A stretch of 64,000 nt of DNA, taken from the NCBI GenBank assembly GCA_963930775.1, contig OZ005693.1, forward strand, positions 992,001 through 1,056,000, in the 5' to 3' direction. Shown piece after piece: positions 1-11,277 of this stretch (within the stretch, counting starts at the first letter, position 1; each line of letters starts with the position of its first letter). The notes under the pieces are model-generated. The model was not told where the DNA came from. It searched no databases and worked only from the letters and a program-made list of their open reading frames with translations. Source of the stretch: Cliona cf. orientalis (lineage: Eukaryota; Porifera; Demospongiae; Clionaida; Clionaidae). Made by a program: the position numbers and the translations under genes.

Positions 1-1427
1 GAGCAGAATCTGAATACTGTGCTTTGTAGCAATGGAAGAATTGGTATCAAAATTTAGGCATTAAACTAGGTGACTGTTATTTATCTGCAAGAAATAGTAA
101 ACAAATTCTGCCAGTTTTGACCGTACAACTTGAAAAATGGTTCTAATCTCTCCTCCTTTCTCTCTCTCTGTCTGCATTCCTTGCTGAGATCAATCGTGTC
201 TCGTAAAAGAGCAAACCACACTTCAAATGGGGGCACCTCTGTGTGCTGATTTGGCGTAAAATGGTGGTCATGTCCATGTTGCTCAGTGTCTGTGGGGAGA
301 AAGAATTAGCTGTTCTTTGTGTGAACGTGGTGCCGTATCTCATATTTACACTATCAATCAACAGGTTTTGGGTTTTGGGTGGCTACAAGCGTCTAGCGTG
401 TGCAAAATAGGGTCCCCCCTGAGATCTCTCATACTGCTCCACAGTTGCCAACTTACAGAAAAATAGAAAAAAAAATACCCCGGTATCGTGGTCATGTTTA
501 TTTTATGCCACTGCCATCCTAATATCCTCAAACAGCCGTCCTTGTATAGAAGAGTGTTTGGTTTCACTATAGTAGATGTGCATGTAGATCCTTCATGCAT
601 ATTATGAGTAAACTGCGACTCACTTTGAAGATACTGATCCATATTAAGAACATTTTATATTTTTGTCTTTCTAGTACGTGTATCCCTTGGCTCTTTGTGT
701 GTCATAAATATTATTCAAGTTAGCCAGTGAGCACTTGAAATAAGGAATACTATAGGATGAGAGTGGTTGCAAACACTGAGTGCCCCTTAGCCAAGTAGGA
801 AGCCATCTTCTCCATATCTCACAGAAGCCAAAGCCAGACATATGCTCATGAATCTCTGCGCATACATCCTGTGCTGTGACCATATCTGGACCCCATGAAT
901 ATGAGTCCTGCACTAGTAGAGTTTTAGATGGATAGAGAGGAAAGAGGGAAGAGGGGAGGGAGGTGGTAGGGAAAGGATGTCACTTTATTTTGTTTAAGGG
1001 CTGCTGTGTGGTGTAAATAGAGTGAGGGATGGCCCATAATGGATGTGCCTATTATAGCCGGCCGCTTCAGCCTTGGTCATGTGCTAAGCACACGCTATCA
1101 ACACTACCTAGGTAGCTCTATTGTGTGTGGTTTGTTTAGGTGAGAGAGGTAGAGGAAGAAAGACAATGGCCTTATTAGTAGGCTACTCCTAGCTCCTTAG
1201 CATTGCCATTGTTGTCCCAATTGACTTGCTTCATGCACATAACCGTGCTTAATCTTCCTCTTGTCTACCTTAGAAATTGCTCTAAAATTAGTAACATGCA
1301 TGATACACATGCTGCATAGTATTTATAAAGATACCAAAATTATGCTAAAATTCTGCATAAAGTTCAGTTGTGTGATATAAAATAAATCTGGATTCATTAT
1401 TACTCTCTCTCTCACTCCTTTCTTAAG
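1..1427. other. Upstream or intronic DNA of the ALAS gene
   Basis: No exon could be identified here. The region precedes an acceptor (pyrimidine tract ending AAG at 1427) that opens the first recognisable ALAS exon. The missing mitochondrial presequence and haem regulatory motifs should lie here or left of the window. A CAGTGA hexamer near 731 was tested as an IRE and fails in the upper stem. Confidence 0.5.
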
Positions 1428-3967
1428 GTGATGGTAATCTTGACTATGACACCTTCTTCAAGAGCAAGATCAAGGCAAAGATGGAGGACAACTCTTACCG
1501 TCGGTTCCGTATCCTGGCCCGATCCTCTGACCGCACCCCCACGGCCAAGCAGTTCAATGATACGTCAATTAGGGTGAAAGATGGCAGGGACATCACTGTC
1601 TGGTGCAGTAACGACTACCTGGGCATGAGCAAGCACCCTGAAGTCATCAAGGCAACACTGTGAGTAAAGGAATCAGTTTTGTTGATTTCAGGGGGGAAAT
1701 GGATTTTCATGTGTAATTGCCCATGCCGCTATATGTTGATGTTTATCCCATTTGAAGTAATTCCTACTACTACATTACATTTCACATTCAGTTGTAGTAC
1801 TACAGACATTGTTGATCACATGTTAGTCTTCGGTCCCCTTTAAGTTAAGCAATAGTAGAGCTGTGTATTTGGGATGGTGAAATAATAAATATTATTATTG
1901 TGCAAATAAAGTCATGTGTCAGGCAGCTTTCAGTGTTGCAAACTAGCTATTGTATGACCACTCTGCTTATCTTTGGCCAAATCTATTTACCCTGCATGAT
2001 CTGTTTGGTGGTGAAACTCAATCTATGTTGACTTCCTCTGGCTTGCCCTCACTTCCCGTATCCTGTAAACCATGTACCTACCACTATACAATAGTATACA
2101 TGTACATGGTATTATTGTACTGGTATATATATGTTCACTGATGCAATGAAGTACCTTAGATTGCACAGAGCTAGAGATGACAATGCAATTGGCTATTAAG
2201 ATCATCCAAGTTACTTATGTAAAGTGCTGATAGAACTTCATGACTTCTTGCATTAGCTTGGGACACCCTACCTTCCTAAATAGCAAGAGCTACAAATTAT
2301 TGCATTATCAAATTTTACTGATGCACCTAACTTTTTCTTTCATAGGGAGGCAGTTGAGAGCCATGGAGTTGGTGCAGGAGGCACTAGAAACATCTCAGGG
2401 ACTAGTTACTATCACGTAGCTCTTGAGAACGAGCTCGCTGACCTCCACAGAAAAGACTCCGCCCTAATCTTTAGCTCGTGCTACGTCGCCAACGATGCCA
2501 CTCTGTCGACCCTCGGCAAAATGATCCCCAATCTCGTCTACTTCTCTGACGCAGGTAACCACAATTCGATGATTGTCGGAATCCGGCACGGAAAAACGAA
2601 AAAGGAGATCTTTCGTCACAACGATCCCGAGCACCTTGAAGAGCTGCTGAAAAAGTACGACCCTCAGGTTCCGAAGATCGTGGCTTTTGAATCTGTCTAC
2701 TCAATGTCGGGGAATATTGCTCCAATCGAAGAAATCTGTGATGTTGCTCACAAGTATAATGCCCTCACTTTTATCGATGAGGTACATGCCGTGGGTCTGT
2801 ATGGGGACCGAGGAGCTGGCGTAGGGGAGAGGGACGGGATCATGGACAAGCTTGACATCATCTCGGGGACGCTTGGAAAGGCTTTTGGAGTCGCCGGTGG
2901 CTACGTTGCTGGCTCAGCAAAAATGATCGACATGGTGCGGAGCTACGCCGATGGGTTCATCTTCACGACGGCCATGCCCCCCATGCAGTCCGTAGCTGCC
3001 CTGAAGTCAGTCCAGATCTTGAAATCGGAGGAGGGGCGTGAATTGAGAGCCAGACACCAGTGGAGTGTGCGTAGGCTGAGAAATGCTCTAGTGCAGGCTG
3101 GACTGCCTGTGGTACCAAGCCCTAGCCACATCATACCACTACACGTGAGTCTAGAAATTAATTTTGCTTGTCAATTGAAGCAATCTCCTCCTCCCCCTTT
3201 TTCAAATGGTAATTGTATTCATAGCGTAGTATTTGGTTACAATAGACCTACCATAGGGAGATAGGTGCCTGACCTTTTGCATGTAGTCACGTACATGTAC
3301 ATGTACGTGTCCCAGCCCAATGAGTACACAACTATTGTATGTGGTTGTCATGTGAATTTCAGTCTCATGATAGAGTCACATGCCACCCACCTTAATAATA
3401 TTGTGTAAACAGCAACTACTACCAGACAACTGGACATGGATTTGGTATCTCAGAACATTATGACATTTTATTGTGTTTGAGATAAGATTGTTCCTGTCAC
3501 ATGTATGTATAAAGCCAATAGTATAGTAAGGGGTATTTTCACTGTAAATTATTTTAGTGGTTGCGTCATGTCATGCTGTGGCAGTGATCACACGGACAGG
3601 CCTATCACACTCTCTCTCTCTCCACCCTCCTCCCCCCCCTCCCATACACACTGCACACCAATAGGTTGGTGATGCCAAGCGCAGCACTCAAGCTTCACTG
3701 AAGTTGATGGAGAAACATCAAATCTACGTCCAGGACATCAACTACCCCACCGTGGCGAGGGGAGAGGAGAAGCTACGCATCGCTCCAACTCCATTTCATA
3801 CCCCGGAGATGCATGAGGAGTTTATCAGCGCCCTCGTCGACACGTGGGTGGAGCTTGGGCTCCCGTTTACCCGAATCGAGAAGGGGTGCTCCTATTATAA
3901 TGACTACACCCGGCTCTCTAACCAATTGGATTACAATCTTGCTGTTGTGCCACCGGTAGGTGCCTGA
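1428..3967 (+). CDS. ALAS: 5-aminolevulinate synthase, 5'-partial, 3 exons
   Basis: ALAS condenses glycine and succinyl-CoA to 5-aminolevulinate in the mitochondrial matrix, using PLP; it is the first step of animal haem synthesis. Exons are 1428-1659, 2346-3144 and 3665-3967 (TGA), with GT-AG junctions in matching phases. Visible family motifs are [25 protein letters not shown] with the glycine-rich loop, [19 protein letters not shown] with the PLP-contacting Asp, SGTLGKAFG with the Schiff-base Lys at 2878-2880, and the C-terminal [18 protein letters not shown]. The first codons shown ([14 protein letters not shown]) match the start of the conserved core, so the mitochondrial leader exons are missing. 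The C-terminus (VVPPVGA) is short and unlike vertebrate tails. Its neighbours are four ferritins and a metal transporter, so it belongs to an iron-handling cluster. No IRE could be tested because the 5'UTR is not visible. Confidence 0.96.
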
Positions 3968-4590
3968 TTGGTGGAGATATAATATGGAGCAGCTGCCCCT
4001 GAGATTATTACAGGAGAACAGATATTAAATTATTAATTTTTTTTGAACATTAATAGGAAATCAGAAATCATAATATTATATTATTTCAAGGCCATTACTA
4101 TATCTAGTGTGAACTTTTTTAGACCATGAAAACACATGAATATTATAATTTTGGAGAAAAAAAAAGCTAATCGGGGCAAAGCTGTATGCTCATAATTTTA
4201 GGGGTATAATTATGATAAATATTATAAAAACATTATTGTAGTTAGAAAAGGATAAAATTTGACAGGGCTGTTAGTAATAATATTATTATTAAATCATGTC
4301 AATAATATTATTGCACTATGTGACTTCCTCCATAATATTATTGGTCACAAGCATTATTATCACGCGTAAGATGGAAGCTCTGCCATGCTGTGTGCACAAA
4401 ATTAATGAAAGATGTGGTATAATAATTATATTAATTAAGAGCGGCACAATTTGTTCTATTTTTAGTCACAAATTCTTTGTGTAACCCGACAAAGCACGAA
4501 CGCCGGACGTGCCGGCGCCTGCCACACCCATTGAGCATGCGCACTCACACAATCATGTGACTGAACGGCGCCCACGCTCCCTCAAAATCT
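3968..4590. other. AT-rich spacer between ALAS and ferritin 1
   Basis: This stretch is AT-rich, with many AATATTATTA runs and no coding signal. The last 100 bases become GC-richer and lead into the ferritin 1 promoter. Confidence 0.6.
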
Positions 4591-4627
4591 GACCAATCAG
4601 AAAGCAGAAAGACCGCGGGTATATAAA
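4591..4627 (+). promoter_or_regulatory. Ferritin 1 core promoter (CCAAT and TATA)
   Basis: A CCAAT motif sits in GACCAATCAG at 4591-4600, and TATATAAA at 4620-4627. A start about 30 bases after the TATA box would put the cap near 4650, directly before the IRE. Confidence 0.75.
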
Positions 4628-4654
4628 CGGAAGCACCTGCCCTTGGAGCTTCAG

Positions 4655-4684
4655 TCGTCTTGCTGTGGCAGTGTCTACACGGGC
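4655..4684 (+). promoter_or_regulatory. Iron-responsive element in the ferritin 1 5'UTR
   Basis: The hexaloop CAGTGT is at 4669-4674. The five-pair upper stem is TGTGG (4664-4668) with CTACA (4675-4679), including one G-U pair. The unpaired C is at 4663, and the lower stem starts TTG with CGGG. This is the canonical animal IRE layout bound by IRP1/2. It lies very close to the predicted cap, as needed to block ribosome loading in low iron. Confidence 0.93.
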
Positions 4685-4771
4685 AACTGGTGTATCTCAA
4701 CGTTCAAAAATTCTTTCACGACCTACTTTTTTTCAACCAACTGTCGCCAACAAAACTACTAGCGAAGAAAA

Positions 4772-5480
4772 ATGGCCAGTCAAGTGAGGCAGAACTATGC
4801 TGAAGACTCCGAGAAAGGCGTCAACAAACAGATCAACATGGAGCTCTACGCCATGTACACCTACCTTTCTATGGTAAGAAACTTGTTTGATAGACCTAAG
4901 CGCGCTTGTTGTTAATCGCTGGTAAAGGCAGTAAGCTTACCGTTTTTATTTCTTTTCCCCACCTCTACACACAGTCGTACTACTTTGACAGGGACGACGT
5001 AGCTCTCCCTGGCTTTGCCAAGTACTTCAAGAAATCTGCTGACGAAGAGAAGGAACATGCCGAGAAACTCATGAAGTTCCAAGTGCAGCGCGGCGGGCGC
5101 GTCGTTCTCAACGACATCAAGAAGCCGGCCAAGGACGAGTGGGGGACCGGGCTTGATGCTATGCAGGATGCCCTGGCGCTCGAGAAGACCGTCAACCAGG
5201 CACTCTTGGATCTGCACAAGATCGCCGATGCCAACAATGACTTCCAGGTAAGTTGATGACAACTAGAGGTGTGACCTTCTATAGTGAAAGATCAAAGGAT
5301 GTTGTATCAAGTTACGGATGTTTTATGTCTTTCATGTAGATGTCTGACTTCATTGAGGGCAACTTCTTGCATGAGCAAGTTGAAGCCATCAAGGAGCTTG
5401 GAGGCTACATCACCAACCTCAAGCGTGTTGGTCCAGGTCATGGAGAATACCACTTTGACCGTGAGACCCTCGGCGAGTAA
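4772..5480 (+). CDS. Ferritin 1, heavy-chain type, cytosolic
   Basis: Ferritin forms a 24-subunit cage that oxidises Fe(II) and stores Fe(III). Exons are 4772-4873, 4975-5247 and 5340-5480, giving 171 residues, the normal family length. The N-terminus [14 protein letters not shown] has no signal peptide, so the protein is cytosolic. H-type ferroxidase residues are present: Glu and Tyr in [12 protein letters not shown], the Glu-Glu-His set in [10 protein letters not shown], the Glu in ALEKTVNQ and the Gln in [12 protein letters not shown]. The C-terminus is [12 protein letters not shown]. Its IRE predicts translational repression in iron deficiency. Exon structure is shared with the three downstream ferritins, so the four arose by tandem duplication. 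A polyadenylation signal AATAAA is at 5710-5715. Confidence 0.97.
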
Positions 5481-5806
5481 ACTCCTCCCACTTGGTCCTA
5501 TCGAACCATTGAGAAAGAAAAGAACTGCTGCTTTTTGGAACTTACTTTTTTTTTGAGTTGAATGTTATGTATAGTAGTTTATTAGGTCGCTGAATTCCCA
5601 CAAAAAGAATTTCAAAAGTGTGATCAATTGCAAATAATTATTGTGCATGCTTTGGGTTCGGTGGTGAGGAATGCATGTGACCAGTTTGGCTGTTGGATCA
5701 TGGATCAACAATAAAATCATCTATCATAATATGATTGACCAATGGAAACCCGAGCTGCATGCCGCGCGCGCCGCGACCTAGCGGTGGTGTACGTGTAGTC
5801 ATTGGA

Positions 5807-5815
5807 TATAAAAAG
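5807..5815 (+). promoter_or_regulatory. TATA box of the NRAMP gene
   Basis: TATAAAAAG lies 37 bases before the IRE, the same spacing seen in ferritin 1. The spacing and the shared flanks suggest a ferritin-derived promoter. Confidence 0.7.
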
Positions 5816-5843
5816 GTCTGCCTACACTCACCTTATTTAGTCC

Positions 5844-5871
5844 GTCTTGCTGTGGCAGTGTCTGCACGGGC
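5844..5871 (+). promoter_or_regulatory. Iron-responsive element in the NRAMP 5'UTR
   Basis: The loop CAGTGT is at 5856-5861, the upper stem TGTGG (5851-5855) pairs with CTGCA (5862-5866), and the bulged C is at 5850. The lower strands TTG and CGGG match ferritin 1. The element is followed 92 bases later by the NRAMP start codon, with no other coding exon in between. Vertebrate DMT1 carries its IRE in the 3'UTR, so a 5' position predicts the opposite response to iron. Confidence 0.9.
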
Positions 5872-5962
5872 GGCTCCCTCCTGTATTTTAAATACAGCGT
5901 ATCAGCACGATCAGCATCCATCGAGTCACCCGGCCGCTGTGCACGATTGCTTAGACATTGAA

Positions 5963-8702
5963 ATGTCACAACAAAAAGAGTCCATGTGAGTGTTAAATAC
6001 TGTAAAACATAAGCTCAATTTGCACTAGCTCAAATCAGTTGCATCATAGATTATATATTCCCCGAATATATAATCTATGGTTGCATGCTTCCCTATACGG
6101 AGCCATGTAGCAGTCAGATTTTACAATACACAGTGATGGGGACACACCCACCATCAAGGAGACGACGCCACTACTTGGTGCAGGTCCAAACAAATGCAAC
6201 ATTGACGTGGAGTGTGAGGCTGTCAGTGACGAGCGAGAAACATTGGAGGAATCGGAGCTGCATAAAGCTAAAGATTTCCAACTGATTCATGTCCCCAAAG
6301 GAGCAGTGAGTCCGTTAATCATATGCGTAGATCTATGGCCAAATACAGCAGATTCTATATACCGTATTTCTTCTAAAAATTCGGCATGAAAATAATAATA
6401 TTGCTTTAGCTTCGCCGAATTTTTAGAGGTTAATATTCATCATTCTGTCTGTGTGCGCATTCTATTCCCGTTTACAGCATATACGCATGACGACCTTTGC
6501 CGAACTATATTCAATCATTCGGTAAAGGGTGCCGAATAATTAGAAGGGCCGAATTTTTAGAAGAAATACGGTAGCTATAATTTCCTTTTATCAACTCTCA
6601 TGATTGTACTACAATGCAGCATTACTATCGTGTCCTTTTAGGGTTCAAATACTACTACTATTATTATCTTATTGTAGCCCATATTCAGTTTCCGGAAACT
6701 ATGGAAGTTTACAGGTCCTGGATTCCTGATGAGCATTGCCTACCTTGATCCTGGGAACATAGAGAGTGATCTCCAGGCTGGCTCCGTTGCACAGTATAAG
6801 GTGAGTGTCTTAGTCATGATAGGATTTCCTACAGCTCTGGATCCGTATCATGGAGGAGAAATGGAAGGGGGGAGGGGAGGAGGTAGAGGGGCCCCACTTT
6901 GATAAAAAGTGTGTGTGTGTGGGGGGGGGGGGGGGGGGGAGGGGTTCATTTTTCAATACTTGCATACTGTTACATACTATGCAGCTCCTGTGGGTGTTGC
7001 TATGGTCCACAGTCATGGGACTAATACTGCAGGTAAGACCGAGTAAACTTTAACAATTATTTCATCTGAATTAAGTTGAAAGGGCTTGGAATGATATCTT
7101 CCTTTCAATAGCTGCTCTCCGCCAAGCTTGGCGTGGTGACGGGCCAGCATTTGGCCCAAGTGTGTCGAGACCAATATCCACGTGTTCCTCGCTACGTCCT
7201 CTGGATTGCTATGGAGCTTGCTATCATTGGTAGCGATATACAAGTAAGTTAACCCACATGTCAATGCAGAAATATGCAGCTGCATTCTAGCAAAGATTAT
7301 CATTTTGTGATTTCACGTAGGAGGTGATAGGTTCTGCCCTGGCTATCAACATTCTCTCCAATGGAACGTAAGCTTGTAATAGTCTCTCAAGTTAGCAACG
7401 AAGTGACCCTTTTTTTAATTAGTATTCCACTGTGGGAGGGCTGTCTCATCACTGGTGTGGATACATTCACTTTCCTCTTTCTAGAGAGCTATGGTAAGCA
7501 CCAGGCTGAGCGTAGATTAAGTCATCCACATGTTTAAGTTGATGATTATAAACACTAGGTCTTCGATATCTCGAAGCATTCTTTGGCATGCTCATCATGG
7601 TCATGTGTGTGATGTTCGGTTGGATGGTGAGTTTCATAAAAAAATCCTATAGTTTAACCTCAATATAAATACACATGCAATATTATTATTATCATGAATG
7701 CAGTACATCTATGCTCGTCCCAACCAGCTGGCTGTATTTGAAGGTGCAGTGATTCCGTGGTGTAAAAACTGCACCAATAAAGCCATTCAGCAGGGACTGG
7801 GCGTGGTCGGTGCCGTCATAATGCCTCATAACCTCTACCTGCACTCAGGACTCGTTCTGGTGAGTGCCATAATAATATTTAATTATTGTTACTGATTCTG
7901 GCCAGAGAAAAACATAATAATACTATGGCTCGAGAGTCCTACCTAGTCTCCATTGCATAGTCTTCATCTCCAGATCATGCATGCTCACAATTTTACAAAG
8001 TTGCATGCTAAAACTAAATCAAAAGTATTGCCGTATGGTATCAGTACCATAACTAGTACCATTATTATTATGTATTAATTTTCTTCCCGCCTCCTCTCAT
8101 TATCGTATTAAAATAAATTTTCTCCTCGCTCAGAGTCGAGCCATCTCCAGGAAGGATCCGGTGGAGGTGAAAGAGGGCATCAAGTACAACTCCATTGAGT
8201 CCACGATTGCTCTAGCTGTCTCCTTCTTTGTTAATATGTTTGTCATCTGCGTCTTTGGAGCTGTAAGTTTCAAATTAAGTAGTGGAAATGTTAAATCCAC
8301 AAATTAATATTGCCATGGGTAAACTCGATCATTAAAGTTAGAGAAATATCGGTAAATATCCTGTTGGATCATGTGACCATAAACTATGTTACCTTAGAAA
8401 TCTGCCAATCCTATAATGGAATGTTTTTATAAGCATGAAAACTATCTGCCAATCTTATGTGCATACATTTCCTATATGATTTTCTACACCCACGTAAGCA
8501 TAATATTATCTACTATGCAGGCTGTGTATAACTATAGCTATCCCTCTGATGTGCCAGTTGACGTAGTACTAGCCTGCAGTGCTGAGAACATTAGTCTCCT
8601 AAATGCCGAGCAGTGCCTCTACTATCGCTATGACCAACTGGGCTGGATTAAGTACATCTGGGCAATTGGACTTCTTGCTGCTGGTCAAAGCTCCACCATG
8701 AC

Positions 8703-8742
<40 letters not shown>

Positions 8743-9655
8743 TGTGTACTTAGCACTTTCTATGTGTGTGTAGCACTTCATGAGCATCTTCTTATCCCTC
8801 GTTCTTTAATAGGGTACTTACGCCGGCCAGTTTGTTATGGAAGTAAGTCTATAACACTACTGATTGTATAATGTCACATCGGTATAAGGATAATAATATT
8901 ATTATACATCCTGCAGGGCTTTCTTGACATTAAGTGGGCAAAATGGAAGCGAGTTCTTCTTACTCGTTCCGTTGCCATAGTGCCCTGTGTCATCATTGCC
9001 ATTTTGGCCAGGAACAGTCTGGACTATCTCGACAACTACATCAACATAGAGCAGAGCTTGCTGGTATAATACATAATTCGAGCAAAAAAAAAAAAAAAAA
9101 AACCACAATTTTTATCTCTAACATCATTGTAGCTGCCTCTCTCTCTTCTACCACTATTGCATGCCACATCCGACAGAGAAGTGATGGGACAGTTCAAAAA
9201 CTCCATGTAAGTTAACCCTAGCTAGCTATTATTTGATGCATATTGTATTTTTTTTTTTTTTTTAATTAATAGTATCTGGAGCATCATAGTGTGGGTGATT
9301 GCTATTTTGATAATTGGTGTGAACATCTTCTTTATCATCGATGTTGTGGTACGCCAACAATAAATTCTTAACAGTAGTATGCAACTTGGTTTCTTTTATT
9401 TCTATGGCAGGCTGTAAAAGGTCACTGGTGGCAGCATCTAGTAGCTAGTGTTGGTCTGCTCATCTACCTACTGATTTTGTCATACTTTGTGAGTCCCCAA
9501 TGGCCATTGACAAAATTTAATAATATCTAACTGTAAACATTATGTTCATAATAGTTATTATGTGTCTATAGGCATTCTTTCCCCTTGTTGAAAGATTGTG
9601 GAGGCTGAGGAAAGGTGAGAGAGGATCCATGGACAGGGCAAACTTGAATGGCTGA
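5963..9655 (+). CDS. NRAMP/SLC11-family divalent metal transporter
   Basis: This is a proton-coupled Fe2+/Mn2+ transporter of the plasma or endolysosomal membrane. I assembled 17 exons with consistent phases: 5963-5985, 6134-6305, 6678-6800, 6985-7032, 7112-7243, 7321-7367, 7423-7493, 7559-7626, 7704-7859, 8134-8262, 8521-8703, 8813-8842, 8917-9063, 9133-9206, 9273-9348, 9411-9488 and 9572-9655. The product is 546 residues, the normal family length. Metal-binding motifs are present: DPGN in TM1 (residues 89-92) and MPHN in TM6 (268-271, in [14 protein letters not shown]). [22 protein letters not shown] is the conserved consensus-transport stretch, split by an intron. The 65-residue hydrophilic N-terminus is unremarkable. 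A MITE sits in intron 2, and a TG-repeat directly follows the donor at 8704. The gene stands between two ferritins and shares their IRE leader. Confidence 0.96.
6362..6571. mobile_element. MITE in NRAMP intron 2, TA-flanked, CCGTAT ends
   Basis: The terminal inverted repeats begin CCGTATTTCTTCTAAAAATT and end with its complement, flanked by TA on both sides (6360-6361, 6572-6573). A TA duplication is typical of Tc1/mariner-type elements. No coding capacity is seen. Confidence 0.85.
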
Positions 9656-9960
9656 CGGAGTCCTGAACTAACCCCTATTATAGTAACAGTTTATTATGGT
9701 TTTCTCTATTCTCTGGCTTGTTGACTGTAAAATAGACATCAAAGGTGTACTGACAAAATTATGCAAAACGTGGTAGTGGCCTGTGATTATCTCATCATCT
9801 GACAACAATAATTATTGGCATGCATGCATGACATGTGATGTTTGTTTTGGCAGCCCATGGCCCATCGCATGAATATCCACGGCATTGTTCCAATTGGCGC
9901 ATGCGCGTTGCATGACAACCGTCATGTGATGGTCCACACCCACGCCTTTCCCACGCAAAC
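9656..9960. other. Spacer between NRAMP and ferritin 2
   Basis: This contains the NRAMP 3'UTR and upstream DNA of ferritin 2. No CAGTG-loop hairpin was found in the NRAMP 3' region, so the vertebrate-type 3' IRE appears absent. Confidence 0.55.
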
Positions 9961-10000
9961 TGGCCAATCAAACGAGAAGCTCGCCTTACTACATAAAGAC
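9961..10000 (+). promoter_or_regulatory. Ferritin 2 promoter motifs
   Basis: A CCAAT motif is in TGGCCAATCA at 9961-9970 and a weak TATA-like ACATAAAG at 9991-9998. The spacing to the IRE parallels ferritin 1. Confidence 0.6.
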
Positions 10001-10024
10001 GTTTGGCTGATCCGCCCCTTCAGT

Positions 10025-10053
10025 CGTCTTGCTGTAGCAGTGACTGCACGGGC
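10025..10053 (+). promoter_or_regulatory. Iron-responsive element in the ferritin 2 5'UTR
   Basis: The loop CAGTGA is at 10038-10043, the stem TGTAG (10033-10037) pairs with CTGCA (10044-10048), and the bulged C is at 10032. Flanking bases GTCGTCTTG and CGGGCAACTG are identical to ferritin 1. Confidence 0.92.
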
Positions 10054-10148
10054 AACTGAGCTTTACTACCGCAACCACATCGTTTTCACGCAATCCAAAC
10101 CTTTCTGTAACTTCTCTCGCAAGCACTAGCAACTGAGAACCAACCACA

Positions 10149-10813
10149 ATGGCCACTGTCAGTCAAGTGAGGCAGAACTATGCTGAGGACTCCGAGAAAG
10201 GCGTCAACAAGCAAATCAACATGGAGCTCTACGCCATGTACACCTACCTCTCCATGGTAAGTTCGCGGGCAAAGCGCGCGCGTATGCGTTAATTTGCGCA
10301 AGTGCAAGCTGTAGAAAATTAAAAATTTTTTGCCCCTACAGTCGTATTACTTTGACAGGGACGATGTAGCTCTCCCTGGCTTTGCCAAGTACTTTAAGAA
10401 ATCTGCTGACGAAGAGAAGGAACATGCCGAGAAACTCATGAAGTTCCAAGTGCAGCGCGGCGGGCGCATCATTCTCGAAGATATCAATAAGCCAGCCAAG
10501 GACGAGTGGGGGACCGGGCTTGAGGCTATGCAGGATGCCCTGGAGCTTGAAAAGACCGTCAACCAGGCACTCCTGGATCTGCATAAGATCGCAGACGCAA
10601 ATGGCGATTTCCAGGTAAGACTATGCAACCACTCAGGAGTTAGTATTCATGACAAAAATTGTCTTCATGCAGATGTCTGACTTCATCGAGGGCAACTATC
10701 TGCATGAGCAAGTTGAGGCCATCAAGGAGCTTGGAGGCTACATCACCAATCTCAAGCGTGTTGGTCCAGGTCATGGAGAATACCACTTTGACCGTGAGAC
10801 CCTCGGCGAGTAA
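10149..10813 (+). CDS. Ferritin 2, heavy-chain type, cytosolic
   Basis: Exons are 10149-10256, 10342-10614 and 10673-10813, giving 173 residues. The N-terminus is [16 protein letters not shown]. All ferroxidase residues described for ferritin 1 are retained. Exons 2 and 3 are almost identical in nucleotide sequence to ferritin 1, while introns differ, which points to recent duplication or gene conversion. The IRE predicts the same iron-dependent translation control as ferritin 1. Confidence 0.97.
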
Positions 10814-11175
10814 GCTCGTCCCCTCCCACTTGGTGGTTTAAACGTTTTGCTGCTATACTGGGACTTTTTTGAATTGTGTTCTAGTTGCGAGAGTATATTA
10901 ATTTTTATGCCTCTGAGAAATGTATCCCCCTATTTTTATCAATACTTTTAATATCATGAATCGTGTATAATAATAATATCGGCGCGTCTCGCGAGCCACA
11001 CCCCCCTCCCCAATCCGGATTATCCGGTGCTACACGTACAATTTCAACGTGTAAGTTGTGCGCATGCGCGTTTCCTAAAAATTATTACTAAAGGACAGTG
11101 CAATGTACAATGAACTTACTCCCGCACTACACTTTCTCACGCAAGCAGACTAATCAGTTGAGATGCAAAGTTCAC
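10814..11175. other. Spacer between ferritins 2 and 3
   Basis: This holds the ferritin 2 3'UTR and AT-rich DNA, then a GC-richer stretch with GCGCATGCGCG. No other gene was seen. Confidence 0.5.
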
Positions 11176-11183
11176 TATAAAAG
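11176..11183 (+). promoter_or_regulatory. TATA box of ferritin 3
   Basis: TATAAAAG lies about 95 bases before the start codon. The leader between them was read for a CAGTGN loop with a bulged C and none is present. Confidence 0.65.
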
Positions 11184-11277
11184 TGGATAAATGATTCATT
11201 TCTTCAGTAGAATCTTTTCACAGCGTTTCTTGGCATTGTCAGATTCTAGTTTAATAGTTACCAGCTTCCTGAGGACC

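Noticed and set aside
718-750. CAGTGA hexamer as a possible ALAS 5' IRE
   Set aside because: The bases on either side cannot form the five-pair upper stem (an A-A mismatch arises at the third pair) and no bulged C is placed correctly.
4912-5262. Minus-strand ORFs over the ferritin exons
   Set aside because: They are antisense shadows; the + strand has full ferritin homology and correct splice sites.
9656-9960. 3'UTR IRE of NRAMP, as in vertebrate DMT1
   Set aside because: No CAGTGN loop with a suitable stem was found.
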